Below are positions 15,380-23,533 of a DNA stretch of 64,000 nt, piece by piece. Position 1 is the stretch's first letter. Every line of letters starts with the position of its first letter. The translations under genes were made by a program, and so were the position numbers. The DNA is from Microlunatus soli. Its GTDB lineage: Bacteria; Actinomycetota; Actinomycetes; Propionibacteriales; Propionibacteriaceae. The notes under the pieces were generated by a model that saw only the letters and a program-made list of their open reading frames with translations, did no database searches and was not told the DNA's origin. The DNA lies in the NCBI RefSeq assembly GCF_900105385.1, contig NZ_LT629772.1:3472001-3536000 (forward strand), read 5' to 3'.

Positions 15380-17532
15380 CAGTTGCTTTCGGTGAGGTCG
15401 TAGACGGTGACGCCATCGACGGTCTTGGCCGTGAAGTTCTTCTCGACCCAGCTCTGGATCTGTGAGGCCGAGTCGGTGGCGCTGGTGCCGGACATCCGGC
15501 CTTCGCCGTCGCTGCCGATGAAGTAGTGGATCCGGCCGGAGGCGACGTAGGTCTTGAACTGTTCCAAGGTCGGACTGGCGGCGGTGCCGTTGAATCCGCC
15601 GATCGCCATCACCGGGTCCTCGGTCGCCAACTGATAGCTGGCGGCGTTCTGCGCCCGTGCCGTTGCCGCCACCCAGGTGAAGTCGTCGGCGTGCTCCGAC
15701 AGCAGAGCCTTCAACGCGTCGCTGACCTGGGCGCCGTTCAGCAGTCCGCCGATGCCGCCGGCGGCACCACCCTCGGGCCGGCCGCCGCCCTGTCGACTGG
15801 TCTGCCCGCCCGCCTGGCCGGGCATCCCCGGTGGTGTGCCGCCGCCGGGCACCTGGACCCGGGTGCCGCCACCGGGCATCTGGAAGCGGGTGCCGCCACC
15901 GGGACCGCCGCCCATCGAGCTGACCGGTCCGGCCGTGACGATCGAACCGGTGTGCGGGGTGAGGACGGTGTCCACGGTGTACGCCGCCGGCCCGGTGAGT
16001 ACCGCGATCCCGGCCAACCCGAGCACGATCGTCGCCAACGCCTTCGGCAGCCGCTCGATCAGGACGAAACCGGCGGCCGCGACCAGGCCGGCGCCGAGCA
16101 CCACCCAGCGCAGTGTCTGGTACGGCTGTTCGCCCGACTGGCCGAGCAGCACGAACGCCCACGCCGTACTGCCCGCGGCCGCGACGGCCAGGGTGATCCT
16201 GGCCAGCAGCCGCTGCCGGCGACGCCAGAGCACTGTGCCGCCGATGATCACGGTGCCGGCGATCCACGGCGCCAGGGCGACCGTGTAGTAGTCGTGGTAG
16301 ATGCCGGCCATGAACGAGAACACCAGGCCGGTGGTGATCATGGATCCGCCGAACAGCAGCAGCGCGGTGCGGGCCTTGTCGGTCCGCGGGGCTCGGCCGA
16401 TCATGATCAACGCGACCACCAGGATCAGCAGGGCCGCCGGGATGAGCCAACTGATCATGCCGCCGGAGACACCCTGGAAGAGCCGCAGGATGCTGGTCTC
16501 GCCCCCGAATCCGCCACCGCCACCGGGGCCGCCGGCCCGGAACACCTCCGCCCCGGCCGGCAGATCCGACATCCGCGGTCCGCCGCCCGCACCGCCGCCG
16601 ACCTGACCGCTCTCGCTACCGGTGAGTCGGCCGAGCCCGTTGTAGCCGAACACCAACTCCAGCACCGAGTTGCCCGTGCTGCCGTCGATGTAGGGCCGCG
16701 ACGACTTCGGCCAGAGCTCGACGATGGCGACCCACCAGCCGAGCGAGACGATCACGGAGGCGAGCGCACCGAGCAGATGAAGCAGGCGTTTGCGTACCGA
16801 GGTGGGTGCGGCGATCAGATACACCAGGGCGAACGCCGGCAGCACCAGGAAGGCCTGCATCATCTTGGTCAGGAAACCCAGCCCAACCAGGGCACCGGCC
16901 GCGATCAGCCATGCGGCACCGGCCCGCTCGGTGGCCCGAAGAACGAAGTAACCTGCGAGCACCAGCAGGAACAGCAGCAGCGCGTCGGGATTGTTGAAGC
17001 GGAACATCAACGCCGCCGACGGTGTCAGGGCCGTGACCAGTCCGGCCGCCAGTCCGGCGGTGTGCCCGGAGATGCCCTTGTTGTCACAGATCCGCTTGAC
17101 GACGGCGTACATCACGCCCACCGTCGCGACACCGAGCAACGCCTGGGGGACCAGGATGCTCCACGAACTCAGCCCGAAGAGACGTACCGACAACGCCATC
17201 AACCACAGCGATGCCGGCGGTTTGTCGACGGTGATCGAGTTGCCGGCGTCGAGGGAGCCGAAGAAGAACGCCTTCCAGCTCTCCGAGCCGGCCTGGACCG
17301 CTGCGGAGTAGAAGGAGTTGGCATAGCCGGACTCATTGAGGCTCCACAGGTACAGCACCGCCGTGATCAGCAGCAGGGCGATCACCGAGAGCCGGCGCAG
17401 CCAGGGAACGGCTGCGGCCGGATCGGGACCCGATGGCTGCGCCGGTGGCGAATCCTGGCCATGCTCGGCGCCGCCAAGATCATCGTCGGGTGGCGCCACG
17501 GCCGGGCCCTGTGCGAGCGAAGTCGTCGTCAT
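15379..17532 (-). CDS. GT39-family (ArnT-like) membrane glycosyltransferase
   Basis: A 717-residue polytopic protein with about a dozen hydrophobic segments. The signature ITVDKPPASLW near residue 100 holds the conserved acidic loop of GT-C mannosyl/arabinosyltransferases that use polyprenyl-phosphate sugars. Two Gly/Pro-rich loops (around residues 310-345 and 540-600) are low-complexity and unusual. The C-terminal ~110 residues form a soluble domain with DDFTWVAATARAQNAA, common to this actinobacterial subgroup. With the 14039 gene it can form a short pathway: sugar is loaded on the lipid by GT2, flipped, then transferred outside by GT39. Confidence 0.85.
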   Translation of the reverse strand: MTTTSLAQGPAVAPPDDDLGGAEHGQDSPPAQPSGPDPAAAVPWLRRLSVIALLLITAVLYLWSLNESGYANSFYSAAVQAGSESWKAFFFGSLDAGNSITVDKPPASLWLMALSVRLFGLSSWSILVPQALLGVATVGVMYAVVKRICDNKGISGHTAGLAAGLVTALTPSAALMFRFNNPDALLLFLLVLAGYFVLRATERAGAAWLIAAGALVGLGFLTKMMQAFLVLPAFALVYLIAAPTSVRKRLLHLLGALASVIVSLGWWVAIVELWPKSSRPYIDGSTGNSVLELVFGYNGLGRLTGSESGQVGGGAGGGPRMSDLPAGAEVFRAGGPGGGGGFGGETSILRLFQGVSGGMISWLIPAALLILVVALIMIGRAPRTDKARTALLLFGGSMITTGLVFSFMAGIYHDYYTVALAPWIAGTVIIGGTVLWRRRQRLLARITLAVAAAGSTAWAFVLLGQSGEQPYQTLRWVVLGAGLVAAAGFVLIERLPKALATIVLGLAGIAVLTGPAAYTVDTVLTPHTGSIVTAGPVSSMGGGPGGGTRFQMPGGGTRVQVPGGGTPPGMPGQAGGQTSRQGGGRPEGGAAGGIGGLLNGAQVSDALKALLSEHADDFTWVAATARAQNAASYQLATEDPVMAIGGFNGTAASPTLEQFKTYVASGRIHYFIGSDGEGRMSGTSATDSASQIQSWVEKNFTAKTVDGVTVYDLTESN

Positions 17533-17662
17533 GGCAATGACCTTCGCGGCACCTGCTGTGCCGGTCGTTCGACCTCGCTATGGCTCAGCTGTGGGTCTCG
17601 GAGCCTTCGAAGGACGCGGGGTGCACAACGGCGCCCGTCGGGCGGAGCAGTAGGTTGGTGCC

Positions 17663-19516
17663 GTGACCCGAGATGCCTCGAATCCGCCGGCCGACCAAGA
17701 TCACGATCCTTCGACAAGCTCAGGACAGCGCGTTGCGGCGTTGTTGGACCTGCGGAGTTGGGCGCTGTTCGACATCGACGCCGACGGGCGGATCCTGGCC
17801 GGCCACGACGAATCGGGCAGCATGCAGCTGGTCGAGATCGCTGCGGACGGGACCCGGACTGCGCTGACCGCGCTGCCGTCGCGGTGTTCGGGTCGCTACG
17901 TCCCGGGTAGCAGCCCGCGCCGCGTGATCGTCCAGCACGATGCCGGCGGCGACGAACTGATGCAACTGTCGGAGATCGTCCTGGACGACCCGGCACGACC
18001 GGGACCGTACGGGTTGGATGATCTGACTCCGCTGCTGCAGGACCCGCGCTACATGCATGTCTTGCAGGACGTCACCGCGACGTCGCTGATCTACTCCACC
18101 AACCGGCGCAACAACGTGGACATGGACGTCGTGGTCCGTGATCTGGCTTCCGGTTCGGAGACCGTGCTCTACGACGGTGGCGGCTACGTCGCCGAGACGG
18201 TGGTCTCCCATGATCAACACAGTGTGGCGATCACAACGCTCGCGCTGCAGCCGGCCAGCACGATCGTCTTCACCGCCGGCGGACGAGCCCAACAGATCAC
18301 CGACCCGGCCGAACACGCGTCCCATCACGGTGTCGCCTGGTCGGCCGACGACGAGTCGTTGATCATGAGCTCGAACCATGATCGGGAGTTCACCGCGATC
18401 TATCGGGTCTCCCAGGGCGGCGCGATCTGGCAGCCGCTGCTCGGTTCGGACGATCACGACCTGCGGGCCAGTGTCTCGCCGGACGCGACCGTGATGGCGG
18501 TCGGTCATCACCGGGACGGCGCCGACGAGATCAGCATCCATGACATCGACGGCACCTTCCGCGCCGCGGTCACACTTCCCGAGCCCGGCGTCCCCGCGGC
18601 GGTCTGGGCACCGGATGCGTCCCGGTTCGCGCTGTTGGTCAGTTCGCCGACCGACCCGGGATCGATCTTCTCCGTCGACGCCCGATCCGGTGAGCTGACC
18701 ACGGTGGTCGACGGCCGCGAGCAGCTCCCCGACGACCTGCCGCTGTCGGCGCCGACCGTGCATCGGGTGCCGACCCCCGACGGCGAGCAGATCCCCTGTT
18801 TCGTCTACCCGCCGGTGCCCGATGCCGATCCGGACCTGGCCGGCGCGTCGGTGCTGCACGTGCACGGCGGACCGGAAGCCGAGGCGACGCGGATCTTCAA
18901 TCCTGTCGTGCAGGCGTTGACCAGCGTCGGCTTCACCGTGCTGGTGCCCAACGTCCGCGGCTCCAACGGCTACGGCAAACGCTGGGTCAGCCTGGACGAT
19001 GTCGACAAGCGACTGGACTCGGTGGCCGATCTCGGTGCGCTGCACGACTGGCTGCCCGAGCTGGGGCTTGATCAACAACGCAGTGCACTGTGGGGCGGCT
19101 CCTATGGCGGCTACATGGTGTTGGCCGGTGTCACGATGCAACCCGACCGATGGGCGGCCGGGGTGGACATCGTCGGCATCTCGTCGCTGGTCACCTTCCT
19201 GGAGAACACGTCGGCCTATCGCCGTGCCTACCGTGAACGGGAGTACGGCAAGCTCGCCACCGACCGCGCGTTCTTGGTGAACGCCTCGCCGATCAGTTAT
19301 CTCGATCAGCTGACGGCGCCGTTGTTCGTCATCCACGGCGCCAACGACCCGCGGGTGCCGCTGTCCGAGGCCGAGCAGATCGTCGCCGCGCTCGCCGAAC
19401 GAGGCATCAGGCACGAGCTCAAGGTCTACGCCGACGAGGGGCATGGGCTGGCCAAGCGGGCCAATCGGCAGGACGCCTATCCGGCAGCGATCGCGTTCCT
19501 GACGTCTATTCTCTGA
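17663..19516 (+). CDS. prolyl oligopeptidase-family serine peptidase (S9)
   Basis: A 617-residue two-domain enzyme: an N-terminal propeller (to ~residue 370) and a C-terminal alpha/beta-hydrolase. The triad is Ser480 in GGSYGGY, Asp562 in HGANDPRVP and His594 in DEGHG. These enzymes cleave short peptides after Pro or remove acyl-amino acids; this one has no signal peptide and should be cytoplasmic. GTG 17663 is the start. Residues 16-22 (PSTSSGQ) are the in-frame translation of a dispersed DNA repeat, so the N-terminal tail was probably gained by repeat insertion. Confidence 0.85.
   Translation: MTRDASNPPADQDHDPSTSSGQRVAALLDLRSWALFDIDADGRILAGHDESGSMQLVEIAADGTRTALTALPSRCSGRYVPGSSPRRVIVQHDAGGDELMQLSEIVLDDPARPGPYGLDDLTPLLQDPRYMHVLQDVTATSLIYSTNRRNNVDMDVVVRDLASGSETVLYDGGGYVAETVVSHDQHSVAITTLALQPASTIVFTAGGRAQQITDPAEHASHHGVAWSADDESLIMSSNHDREFTAIYRVSQGGAIWQPLLGSDDHDLRASVSPDATVMAVGHHRDGADEISIHDIDGTFRAAVTLPEPGVPAAVWAPDASRFALLVSSPTDPGSIFSVDARSGELTTVVDGREQLPDDLPLSAPTVHRVPTPDGEQIPCFVYPPVPDADPDLAGASVLHVHGGPEAEATRIFNPVVQALTSVGFTVLVPNVRGSNGYGKRWVSLDDVDKRLDSVADLGALHDWLPELGLDQQRSALWGGSYGGYMVLAGVTMQPDRWAAGVDIVGISSLVTFLENTSAYRRAYREREYGKLATDRAFLVNASPISYLDQLTAPLFVIHGANDPRVPLSEAEQIVAALAERGIRHELKVYADEGHGLAKRANRQDAYPAAIAFLTSIL
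17708..17726. repeat. dispersed repeat inside the S9 peptidase reading frame
   Basis: CCTTCGACAAGCTCAGGAC is a full copy of the repeat family. It lies in frame near the 5' end of the S9 peptidase gene and encodes PSTSSGQ. Confidence 0.75.
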
Positions 19517-19518
19517 AC

Positions 19519-20448
19519 ATGTTGGCAGCCCGCTTCGACCGGTTCGGCGGCGCCGAGGTGCTCCGGATCGTCGAGCTTCCCGATCCGCATCCGGGCCCGG
19601 GGCAGATCCGGATCGCGGTCCGTGCCGCCGGCGTCAACGCCAGCGACTGGAAGAAGCGGCAGGGGCTGATGGACCCGGATCTCCCGCAGCTGTTGGGGTA
19701 TGAGGCGGCCGGCGTCGTCGACGAGCTCGGCGAGGGCGTCGACGACGTGACGATCGGTGATCGGGTCTTCGGCTTCACCGCCGAGGAGGGAGCCCAGGCC
19801 GAGTCGGCGGTGTTGGTCCACTACGCGCCGATCCCTGCCTCGCTCGACTTCGCCGGCGCCGCCGCGTTGCCCGCGGCGATCGAGACCGCCGCCCGGGCAC
19901 TCGACCAGTTGGGGGTCGGCGCGGGCGGCACGCTGTTGATCAACGGGGCGTCGGGCAGTGTCGGTCGTGCCGCGGTGCAGTTCGCCGTTGCGCGCGGTGC
20001 GCGGGTGATCGGCGTCGCCGGACCGGCCAACCACGACTACCTGCGTTCGCTCGGTGCCGAACCGGTCGCGTACGGGGCCGGTTTGTCGGGACGGGTCCGT
20101 GCGCTGACGCCCGATGGCGTCGACACCGCCCTGGATGTCGCCGGCAGCGGTGTCCTTCCCGAGCTGATCGACCTCGCCGGCGGCCCCGATCGGGTCGTGA
20201 CGATCGCCGACTTCGCCGGCGCCCAGCAGTACGGCGTGCGGTTCAGCCGCGGTGACTCCGGCCGCGCACTACACGTGCTCGACGAGATCGGCGAGCTGAT
20301 CGAGGCGGGACGCTTCGCGCTCCCGGTCGCCGCAACGTTCCCGTTGGCCGAGATCGCCCAGGCACATCAGGCCGGGGAGGACGGGCACCGGCGCGGCAAG
20401 ATCGTGCTGCTGGTCGATGATCAGGAACGTCAGGCTCCGGCGACGTAG
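19519..20448 (+). CDS. MDR-family NADP-dependent oxidoreductase (quinone oxidoreductase-like)
   Basis: A 309-residue medium-chain dehydrogenase without the zinc ligands. GroES-like part: residues 1-120 with VRAAGVNASDWK and GYEAAGVVDELGEGV. Rossmann part: LLINGASGSVGRAAVQFAVARGARVIG, where the nucleotide loop is GASGSVG near residue 138. Members reduce quinones, enones or other carbonyls with NADPH. ATG 19519 comes 2 bp after the S9 peptidase stop, so the two probably share a transcript, although no functional link is clear. It ends tail-to-tail over the Nudix gene with a 19-bp overlap. Confidence 0.83.
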   Translation: MLAARFDRFGGAEVLRIVELPDPHPGPGQIRIAVRAAGVNASDWKKRQGLMDPDLPQLLGYEAAGVVDELGEGVDDVTIGDRVFGFTAEEGAQAESAVLVHYAPIPASLDFAGAAALPAAIETAARALDQLGVGAGGTLLINGASGSVGRAAVQFAVARGARVIGVAGPANHDYLRSLGAEPVAYGAGLSGRVRALTPDGVDTALDVAGSGVLPELIDLAGGPDRVVTIADFAGAQQYGVRFSRGDSGRALHVLDEIGELIEAGRFALPVAATFPLAEIAQAHQAGEDGHRRGKIVLLVDDQERQAPAT

Positions 20449-20900
20449 AACGCGATGCCTGCCCGGTCGACCCAACTGATCCGTTCGGGATCGTCGGCGA
20501 GCCAGGAACGGATCCGGTCCAGGCCGAACCATCCGGCGTCGCGGCTCTCACCGGCCTGTGATCGGAGCTGCCCGCGCGCCACACACCGGAAGTAGACCCC
20601 CATCGAGTCCACCGGGCCGGCCAGGGTCTGATAGGCGGCGAACGGCCGGACGCATTCCACCGATGCCTGCTCCCCGGAGCTGATCACTCGCAGGTCCTGC
20701 CCCTCGATCTCGACGATCTCCAGCCCGGTCTCCTCGCCGACCTCGCGACGGACCGCGTCGACCAGCGACTCGTACGGTTCCACCTGGCCACCAGGCAGCT
20801 CCAGTTGCCGCCGCTGACCGGGTTTGTCGCGGGTCTGCAGCAGGAGCTGTACGCCGTCCGGCGTCATTCGTTCGATGATCGCCCGCGCGTTGACATACAT
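20430..20900 (-). CDS. Nudix hydrolase
   Basis: A 156-residue protein with the Nudix box beginning GGQVEPYESLVDAVRREVG and continuing EETGLEI (about residues 38-60), matching Gx5Ex7REUxEExGU. Nudix enzymes cleave nucleoside diphosphates linked to another moiety; the substrate cannot be told. The 3' end overlaps the convergent MDR gene by 19 bp. The start ATG 20900 lies about 100 bp from the divergent polymerase gene. Confidence 0.87.
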   Translation of the reverse strand: MYVNARAIIERMTPDGVQLLLQTRDKPGQRRQLELPGGQVEPYESLVDAVRREVGEETGLEIVEIEGQDLRVISSGEQASVECVRPFAAYQTLAGPVDSMGVYFRCVARGQLRSQAGESRDAGWFGLDRIRSWLADDPERISWVDRAGIAFYVAGA

Positions 20901-21000
20901 CGGATCGCCCCTTCGCGTTACGGGTTGTCGGGGCTCACATCCTGACAGCCGGCCGACGATCGGCCGCGTTGCCGTCGGTGCCGAGGCCTAAGGTGCTGTC

Positions 21001-22770
21001 GTGGATGTTGCGGTGGGCTACGACGGCAGCGGTCTGGTCGCTGCGGCGTTGGGCGACGACCTGCAGCCGCAACAACTGCACCGATCGGATCGGGTCGAGG
21101 ATCTGGTCACGTCCTTCGGCGCCGGCGTCCGGTTGGTCTGGGCCGACACCGGCGACCTCTACCCGCAGCTGCTGGCCGCAGGGGTCCGGGTCGAGCGATG
21201 CCATGACCTGCGGTTGTGCCACGCGATCCTTGCCGACCACGACGAAATGCTCGCCGCGGATCAGCAATGGCGCCAACGGCACCCGCTGCCGGATCAGGAG
21301 CCGACGCTGCTCGATGATCAACTCACCGAGGACCGGATCGAGTTCACCGAGGTGGTCGCCGAGTACCGTCGGCAGCGTGCAGCGGTGGATCCGTTGCCGG
21401 CAGACTCCGATCACGGCCCCAATGATCACGGCCCCAATGATCACGGCCCCGACGATCAGGGCCACGTCGATCAGGCCGAGCGGATCCGGCGGGCGAAGCT
21501 GCGGCTGTTGCTGTCGGCGGAGTCGGCGGGCGCACTGATCGCGGCCGAGATGGCCTTCCACGGACTGCCCTGGGACCGCGACGTCCATGATCGGCAACTC
21601 ACCGAGCTGCTCGGGCCCCGACCGCGTTACGGCGGGCGGCCGCAGAAGATGCAGCAGGCAGTCGACCAGCTGACCGCGGCGCTGGAGGTGGGAGCGTTCA
21701 ATCCGGACTCGCCGGTGGAGCTGCTGCAGGCCCTGCATCGGGCCGGGATCGACGTCACCAGCACCCGCAAATGGGAGCTGGAGCAGATCGACCATCCGGC
21801 GATCGAGCCGCTGCTGCGGTTCAAGAAGATGTCCCGGCTGCTGTCGGCCAACGGGTGGTTGTGGCTCGACGCCTGGGTGAAGGACGGACGATTCCGGCCC
21901 GACTACGTTGTCGGGGGTGTGGTCACCGGACGATGGGCCACCAGCGGCGGTGGAGCACTGCAACTGCCCAAGCAACTGCGCGCGGCGGCGCAGGCCGATC
22001 CCGGCTGGAAGCTGGTGGTCGCCGATGCTTCCCAGCTGGAGCCGCGGGTGCTCGCCGCGATGGCCCGCGATGATCGGTTGGCGACCGCGGCCCGCGGCAA
22101 CGACCTCTATCAGGGCCTGGTCGACGCCGGGGTGGTGGACACCCGCCCGCATGCCAAGGTCGCCATGCTCGGAGCCCTGTACGGCGCCACCACCGGGCAG
22201 AGCGGACAACTGATGCCGCGGTTGATCAGTGCCTACCCGCGGGCCACCGGTCTGGTCGAGGACGCCGCCCGGGCCGGCGAACGCGGCGAGGTCGTCAGCA
22301 CCTTCCTGGGCCGCCGGTCACCGCTGCCGTCGGAATCCTGGCGTGAGCTCCAGCACTTCGCCGGCAGCGGTGACGCGTCGGCCGAGGACGTCCGCCGGTC
22401 CCGGCAACAGGCCCGCGACTGGGGCCGGTTCACCCGGAATTTCGTCGTTCAGGGAACGGCAGCGGAGTGGGCGCTGTGTTGGATGGCCGGGCTGCGTCAG
22501 CGGCTTGTCGATCTTGATCCGGCTGCCGGTGACAGCGGCCCCGGTGATCATGGACGGCTCGATCACTCGCGAATTGATCATGATCGGGCACACCTGGTCT
22601 ACTTCCTGCACGACGAGGTGATCGTGCACAGTCCTGCCGGCTGCGCCGATCGCGTCGCGGAGCTGATCAAGGAATCGGCCGCCGCAGCCGGACGGTTGCT
22701 GTTCGGGGACAGCGGTGTCGAGTTCGCCCTCGACCTCGACATCGTCGACAACTACGGACAGGTCTCCTGA
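21001..22770 (+). CDS. PolA-like DNA polymerase (family A) without 5' nuclease
   Basis: A 589-residue family-A polymerase, shorter than PolA. Motif A is VVADASQLEPRVLAAMA (catalytic Asp), motif B is PHAKVAMLGALYG and motif C is YFLHDEVIVHS (HDE). It corresponds to the actinobacterial group usually named bifunctional 3'-5' exonuclease/DNA polymerase. The N-terminal ~200 residues have the size of an exonuclease domain, but I cannot see the acidic residues needed for proofreading. Two inserts are odd: DHGPN-type repeats at residues ~137-157 and an Asp-His-rich stretch near 517-530, both made of GATC-phased DNA. GTG 21001 is the only reasonable start. Confidence 0.82.
   Translation: MDVAVGYDGSGLVAAALGDDLQPQQLHRSDRVEDLVTSFGAGVRLVWADTGDLYPQLLAAGVRVERCHDLRLCHAILADHDEMLAADQQWRQRHPLPDQEPTLLDDQLTEDRIEFTEVVAEYRRQRAAVDPLPADSDHGPNDHGPNDHGPDDQGHVDQAERIRRAKLRLLLSAESAGALIAAEMAFHGLPWDRDVHDRQLTELLGPRPRYGGRPQKMQQAVDQLTAALEVGAFNPDSPVELLQALHRAGIDVTSTRKWELEQIDHPAIEPLLRFKKMSRLLSANGWLWLDAWVKDGRFRPDYVVGGVVTGRWATSGGGALQLPKQLRAAAQADPGWKLVVADASQLEPRVLAAMARDDRLATAARGNDLYQGLVDAGVVDTRPHAKVAMLGALYGATTGQSGQLMPRLISAYPRATGLVEDAARAGERGEVVSTFLGRRSPLPSESWRELQHFAGSGDASAEDVRRSRQQARDWGRFTRNFVVQGTAAEWALCWMAGLRQRLVDLDPAAGDSGPGDHGRLDHSRIDHDRAHLVYFLHDEVIVHSPAGCADRVAELIKESAAAAGRLLFGDSGVEFALDLDIVDNYGQVS
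21409..21468. repeat. four 15-bp GATC-phased tandem repeats inside the polymerase gene
   Basis: Units start at 21409, 21424, 21439 and 21454: two identical copies of GATCACGGCCCCAAT, one with a changed last codon and one more diverged. They encode DHGPN-DHGPN-DHGPD-DQGHV in frame, and a partial unit (GATCAGGCC) follows. Confidence 0.85.
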
Positions 22771-23490
22771 TCAGCGGGCCTTCAACCAGGCCAGCACCGC
22801 CAGCACCCGGCGATTGTCCGAGCCGATGTCGGGCAAGTTGATCTTGGCGAAGATGTTCGACACGTGCTTCTCCACGGCGCCACCGGTGACCACCAGTTTC
22901 TCCGCGATCGCGGAGTTGCTGCGCCCCTCGGCCATTAGGGCGAGCACCTCCCGTTCCCTGGGCGTCAGGTTGGCCAGCGGATCGGCCGCCCGGCGAGCGA
23001 CCAACAACTGGGCCACCACCTCCGGGTCGAGCACGGTGCCACCCTCGGAGATGGTCCGCAGCGCATCACCCAGCGTGTCCAAGGACGTGACCCGGTCCTT
23101 GAGCAGATAGCCGGTCCCGCCACGACCGTCGGAGAGCAGCACGTCGGCGTAGGACAGTTCGATGTAGGCCGAGAGCATCAGCACGCCGAGTTGCGGATTC
23201 TGGGCGCGGGCCTCGACCGCAGCTCGCAACCCGTCGTCGGTGTTCGACGGCGGCATCCGGATGTCCACCACCGCAACCTCGGGCCGGTGCTTGGCCGCTG
23301 CCTCCACCAGACTCGGAGCGTCGCCGACGGCGTCCACCACCTCACAGTCCAGCTCGGCCAACAGCCGGATCAGACCTTCCCTGAGCAATACCGAATCGTC
23401 GGCCACCAGCACGCGCATGCCGGACAGTCTGTCGTATCCGAGGTCGATCTCGACAGCGGCATCCGGCAACACCGGGATCGTGCTGGTCAT
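22771..23490 (-). CDS. NarL/FixJ-type response regulator
   Basis: A 239-residue regulator. The receiver domain starts at MRVLVADDS (residue 25) and contains the phospho-acceptor Asp in VAVVDIRMPP and the conserved LLKD lysine. The C-terminal LuxR-type helix-turn-helix is LTPREREVLALMAEGRSN followed by VEKHVSNIFAKI. The 24-residue N-terminal leader is unusual, so translation may start at the internal ATG near 23418. The cognate kinase gene is immediately upstream on the same strand (44-bp gap). Confidence 0.87.
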   Translation of the reverse strand: MTSTIPVLPDAAVEIDLGYDRLSGMRVLVADDSVLLREGLIRLLAELDCEVVDAVGDAPSLVEAAAKHRPEVAVVDIRMPPSNTDDGLRAAVEARAQNPQLGVLMLSAYIELSYADVLLSDGRGGTGYLLKDRVTSLDTLGDALRTISEGGTVLDPEVVAQLLVARRAADPLANLTPREREVLALMAEGRSNSAIAEKLVVTGGAVEKHVSNIFAKINLPDIGSDNRRVLAVLAWLKAR

Positions 23491-23533
23491 CGCCGCCGCT
23501 CCGTGCTGTCGGCATGATCATCGGGGATCGTGA

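Noticed and set aside
17720-19444. 574-residue antisense frame opposite the S9 peptidase
   Set aside because: The S9 catalytic triad is complete on the plus strand, and the antisense frame has no recognisable domain.
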